DNA of 64,000 nt from Paracoccaceae bacterium (GTDB taxonomy: Bacteria > Pseudomonadota > Alphaproteobacteria > Rhodobacterales > Rhodobacteraceae): positions 60,161 to 124,160 of the forward strand of contig JASMHC010000002.1 of assembly GCA_030750975.1 (NCBI GenBank). Direction: 5' to 3'. Position numbers and translations under genes: made by a program. The notes beneath the pieces were generated by a model that saw nothing but the letters and a program-made list of their open reading frames with translations, was not told the DNA's origin and made no database searches. This document shows positions 61,993-64,000 of the stretch, in pieces. Within the stretch, counting starts at the first letter, position 1. Each line of letters opens with the position of its first letter.

Positions 61993-62898
61993 TTAATTTT
62001 GCCCCTCTGCCCCGTCGGGAACAAGCGCCAATTTCGGTTTCGGCTGCACAAGAAAGACCCCCGTCAGTACCAGCACCAGCGCGGCCCACACCCAGCCCGA
62101 ATAGCTTTCGCCCAACAACAGCCTCGCCCAGAACACGCCGGACAAGGTCACGACATAGCCGACCTGCACCGTAAACACCGGCCCGGCCGCGCCCAGCAGC
62201 CAGACATAAGACGCATAGACGATGGTATGGATCACTGACGAGGCCACCAGCGCGTAATCCGGCACCCCCCAGGGGGTCAACGGATTGATCCAGGTGGCAT
62301 TCATCAACGCCAAAGGTCCGCTGACCAATGCGCCGACGATGGAGGCTCCGAAAATCACCTGCATCGGGTCAAGGCCGGCGGTTCCGAAACGGGCCACCCA
62401 ATTGCCCTCGAAGGCGTAAAGCAGCGACGGGATCAGCCCGACCAGCACCCATAAAACCGAAACCTGCCCAATCGCGGCCTGCCCGGGCAGGATCAGAAAC
62501 ATCGCACCGGTAAAGCCGATCAGCAAACCAGCGAGACGCAAAAGCTTCATCTGGTCATTGCCCATCAGCAAGGCAATCGGGAAGGCAAAGATCGGCACCA
62601 TGGAGATCAGGATCGACATGATGCCCGCGTCAAGAAAACGATAGGTGGTGTAGGAAACCAGGTTGGGCACCACCGTGCCCAAAACGGCGATGATCACATA
62701 CACATGGATCTGCGCCCGCCCCAAGGGCAGCCGCTTGCCCCGCGCCAGCGATAATCCGGCCAAAAGCAGAATGCCGATCACCGATTGCCAGAAGATGATC
62801 CCGAAACCGTGATACCCCGCACTGACCACCAGCTTGGAAAACGGTTGCGTCAGCCCCCATCCCGCGCCGAGAACCAGAAGAAGCAGCCAGAACCTCAT
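61993..62898 (-). CDS. EamA/DMT family membrane transporter
   Basis: The protein has 301 residues with ten membrane helices in two EamA repeats. Repeat 1 contains LLLVLGAGWGLTQPFSKLVV; repeat 2 contains VQVGYVVTLSGVFWARLLLG near 246. DMT members export or import small metabolites; substrate unknown. Its ATG overlaps the stop of the phosphoesterase gene (ATGA), so they are cotranscribed. Confidence 0.9.
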   Translation of the reverse strand: MRFWLLLLVLGAGWGLTQPFSKLVVSAGYHGFGIIFWQSVIGILLLAGLSLARGKRLPLGRAQIHVYVIIAVLGTVVPNLVSYTTYRFLDAGIMSILISMVPIFAFPIALLMGNDQMKLLRLAGLLIGFTGAMFLILPGQAAIGQVSVLWVLVGLIPSLLYAFEGNWVARFGTAGLDPMQVIFGASIVGALVSGPLALMNATWINPLTPWGVPDYALVASSVIHTIVYASYVWLLGAAGPVFTVQVGYVVTLSGVFWARLLLGESYSGWVWAALVLVLTGVFLVQPKPKLALVPDGAEGQN

Positions 62899-63710
62899 GC
62901 CGGACCGGATTGTTCCAGCACTCCACCCTGCCGGACCATCTTCACGCGCTTTGCCGCGCCGGTGCGATCATCGGTTTCGACAAACAGACCCGAAAGCGTC
63001 GCCTCGCCCCCGGCGGGTTGAAACCGCGTCTTTGACATGCCGGTCACAAACCGGCGCATCGGTTCTGCCGTGTCCATTCCAATCACCGAATTGTAATCCC
63101 CGCACATGCCCGCATCGGTCAGATAGGCCGTCCCCTTTGACAGGATCTGCGCGTCACCGGTTGCCACATGGGTATGGGTCCCCACCACGACCGAGGCTCG
63201 CCCATCCATGAAATGGCCCATTGCCATCTTTTCCGAGGTCGCCTCGCAATGCACATCAACCAAGGCGGCATTCACCAGCCCGCCACGCGGATGTTTTCGC
63301 AAAATCGCATCGACAGCCGAAAACGGATCATCAAAGGCCCGCTTCATGAAGACCTGCCCAAGCACCTGGGCCACCAGAATCTTGCGCCCGCCCGGCACGT
63401 CAAACACCCGGAAGCCGCGCCCCGGGGCGGTTTTGGCAAAGTTCACCGGCCGGATAATCCGCGGTTCTTCTTCAATGAAGGTCAGCATGTCCTTTTGATC
63501 AAAAGCGTGGTCGCCCAGCGTCAGACAATCGACACCCGCAGCCAGCAAAGCCTGGGCATGCGACTTGGTCAGCCCCGCCCCGTTTGAGGTGTTTTCGCCA
63601 TTCACCACCACGAAATCGAGCTTCCACGCATCACGCAATGCCTCGATTTTCTCAATCACCGCGGTCCGTCCCGACCGCCCGACAATATCGCCTAAAAACA
63701 AAATCCGCAT
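62895..63710 (-). CDS. YmdB/TIGR00282-type metallophosphoesterase
   Basis: The protein has 271 residues. Metal-site motifs are LFLGDIVGRSGRTAV at the N-terminus, VVNGENTSNGAGLT near 36, LGDHAFDQKDM near 62, and VVGTHTHVATGDAQIL near 176. The family includes YmdB, a phosphodiesterase on cyclic nucleotides in Bacillus. ATG 63710. It heads the short operon with the EamA gene and perhaps the SLC13 gene. Confidence 0.92.
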   Translation of the reverse strand: MRILFLGDIVGRSGRTAVIEKIEALRDAWKLDFVVVNGENTSNGAGLTKSHAQALLAAGVDCLTLGDHAFDQKDMLTFIEEEPRIIRPVNFAKTAPGRGFRVFDVPGGRKILVAQVLGQVFMKRAFDDPFSAVDAILRKHPRGGLVNAALVDVHCEATSEKMAMGHFMDGRASVVVGTHTHVATGDAQILSKGTAYLTDAGMCGDYNSVIGMDTAEPMRRFVTGMSKTRFQPAGGEATLSGLFVETDDRTGAAKRVKMVRQGGVLEQSGPA

Positions 63711-63789
63711 GCGCCCTGCCTAAGCGCGGCCCGCAGGCGAAGCAAGTCCCTGCTTTTCATCTTTTCCAAATACTTCCGCCGGAGGCAAT

Positions 63790-63891
63790 CTTCACCCGCA
63801 GGGTGAAGCCCAAATAAAGCGGCGCCGCTTGCGGCGCCACAGTTTGTCTCGGATCGCTGACGCGATCCGACCGGCTGGGGGCGGTGCCCCC
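63790..63891. repeat. Run of four perfect hairpins in an intergenic spacer
   Basis: CTTCACCC-GCA-GGGTGAAG (63790–63808), GGCGCCGC-TT-GCGGCGCC (63821–63838), CGGATCGC-TGAC-GCGATCCG (63850–63869) and GGGGGC-GGT-GCCCCC (63877–63891) follow one another in 102 bp. They lie upstream of the phosphoesterase gene and downstream of whatever gene enters from the right. The flank TTTTCCAAATACTTCCGCCG (63762–63781) resembles intergenic motifs I recall from Rhodobacterales. Confidence 0.7.
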
Positions 63892-63953
63892 CACCACCCC
63901 AATGAAATGTGGCCCGCCACCCCCGCAGTGTTTTTGAAAAAGTGAAAGCACGA

Positions 63954-64000
63954 TCAGAAAGTGATGATGTCGCGCGCTGTCACCCCCAAGTCCAAAAGCT
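63954..64000 (-). CDS. Possible 3' end of an upstream gene (partial)
   Basis: On the minus strand a frame entering from the right edge reads LLDLGVTARDIITF and ends in TGA at 63954–63956. It has the feel of a protein C-terminus and the hairpin run lies just after it, as expected for a gene end. Fifteen codons are too few to name it. Confidence 0.35.
   Translation of the reverse strand, partial: LLDLGVTARDIITF

Noticed and set aside
1..64000. Prophage, insertion sequence, CRISPR array, integrase or toxin–antitoxin pair
   Set aside because: No transposase, integrase, terminal inverted repeats, regularly spaced repeats or small paired genes were seen; the catabolic islands are not flanked by mobility genes within the window.

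Overview
The window looks like a chromosomal segment of an alphaproteobacterium of the Rhodobacterales/Roseobacter type. Indicators are the moderate-to-high GC content, a DctBD–DctPQM TRAP locus with a long DctQ, DUF1045, PCuAC beside a small DUF2946-like protein, the ribosomal protein L28 form, and GC-rich hairpin-bearing intergenic spacers. Most of it (about 0–52 kb) is a run of catabolic transport islands; the right part (52–64 kb) is mostly housekeeping. I see no phage, insertion sequence, CRISPR array or integrase.

Layout. 0–5.1 kb: glycerol/glycerol-3-phosphate uptake and use (IclR regulator, ABC ATPase, GlpD, GlpK), with a divergent gene leaving the left edge and two matching palindromes between them. 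5.2–5.9 kb: an isolated DUF1045 2H-phosphoesterase-like protein. 6.0–12.5 kb: DctB/DctD two-component system and DctPQM dicarboxylate TRAP transporter; DctD carries GAFAGA in place of GAFTGA. 12.5–20.3 kb: a nearly complete inositol pathway (aldolase, IolB, IolC, IolD on minus; IolG-like, IolE-like and a second oxidoreductase on plus); no iolA is present. 20.4–31.0 kb: an accessory inositol-like module (LacI regulator, SDR, second IolB, phytanoyl-CoA-dioxygenase-like protein, oxidoreductase, sugar ABC transporter, TIM-barrel isomerase, IlvD/EDD dehydratase). Five genes here each carry one disabling lesion (three in-frame stops, two 1-nt frameshifts). Two TTTGCAACCGGTTGCAAA operators, one inside a perfect 40-bp palindrome, tie the module to the core iol genes.

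31.0–43.0 kb: tricarboxylate island (TcuA/TcuB, LysR, AbrB-like membrane protein, 2-hydroxyacid dehydrogenase, PrpF-like isomerase, a TctA–TctB fusion, TctC, and the TctD/TctE two-component system, with tctD frameshifted at codon 4). 43.0–51.9 kb: LacI regulator, ABC transporter, GH63-type glycosidase, D-lyxose/D-mannose isomerase and glycerate 2-kinase. Together these read as a self-contained route for mannosylglycerate: import, hydrolysis to mannose plus glycerate, mannose to fructose, glycerate to phosphoglycerate. I consider this the most interesting intact system in the window.

52–64 kb: tRNA-Met, an omega-amino-acid aminotransferase, rpmB, a copper-chaperone pair, CobB sirtuin, rhomboid protease, GFA protein, SuhB-like phosphatase, MetR/MetF, an SLC13-type transporter, an EamA exporter and a YmdB-like phosphoesterase. 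All identifications come from reading motifs and gene order; no database search was run.
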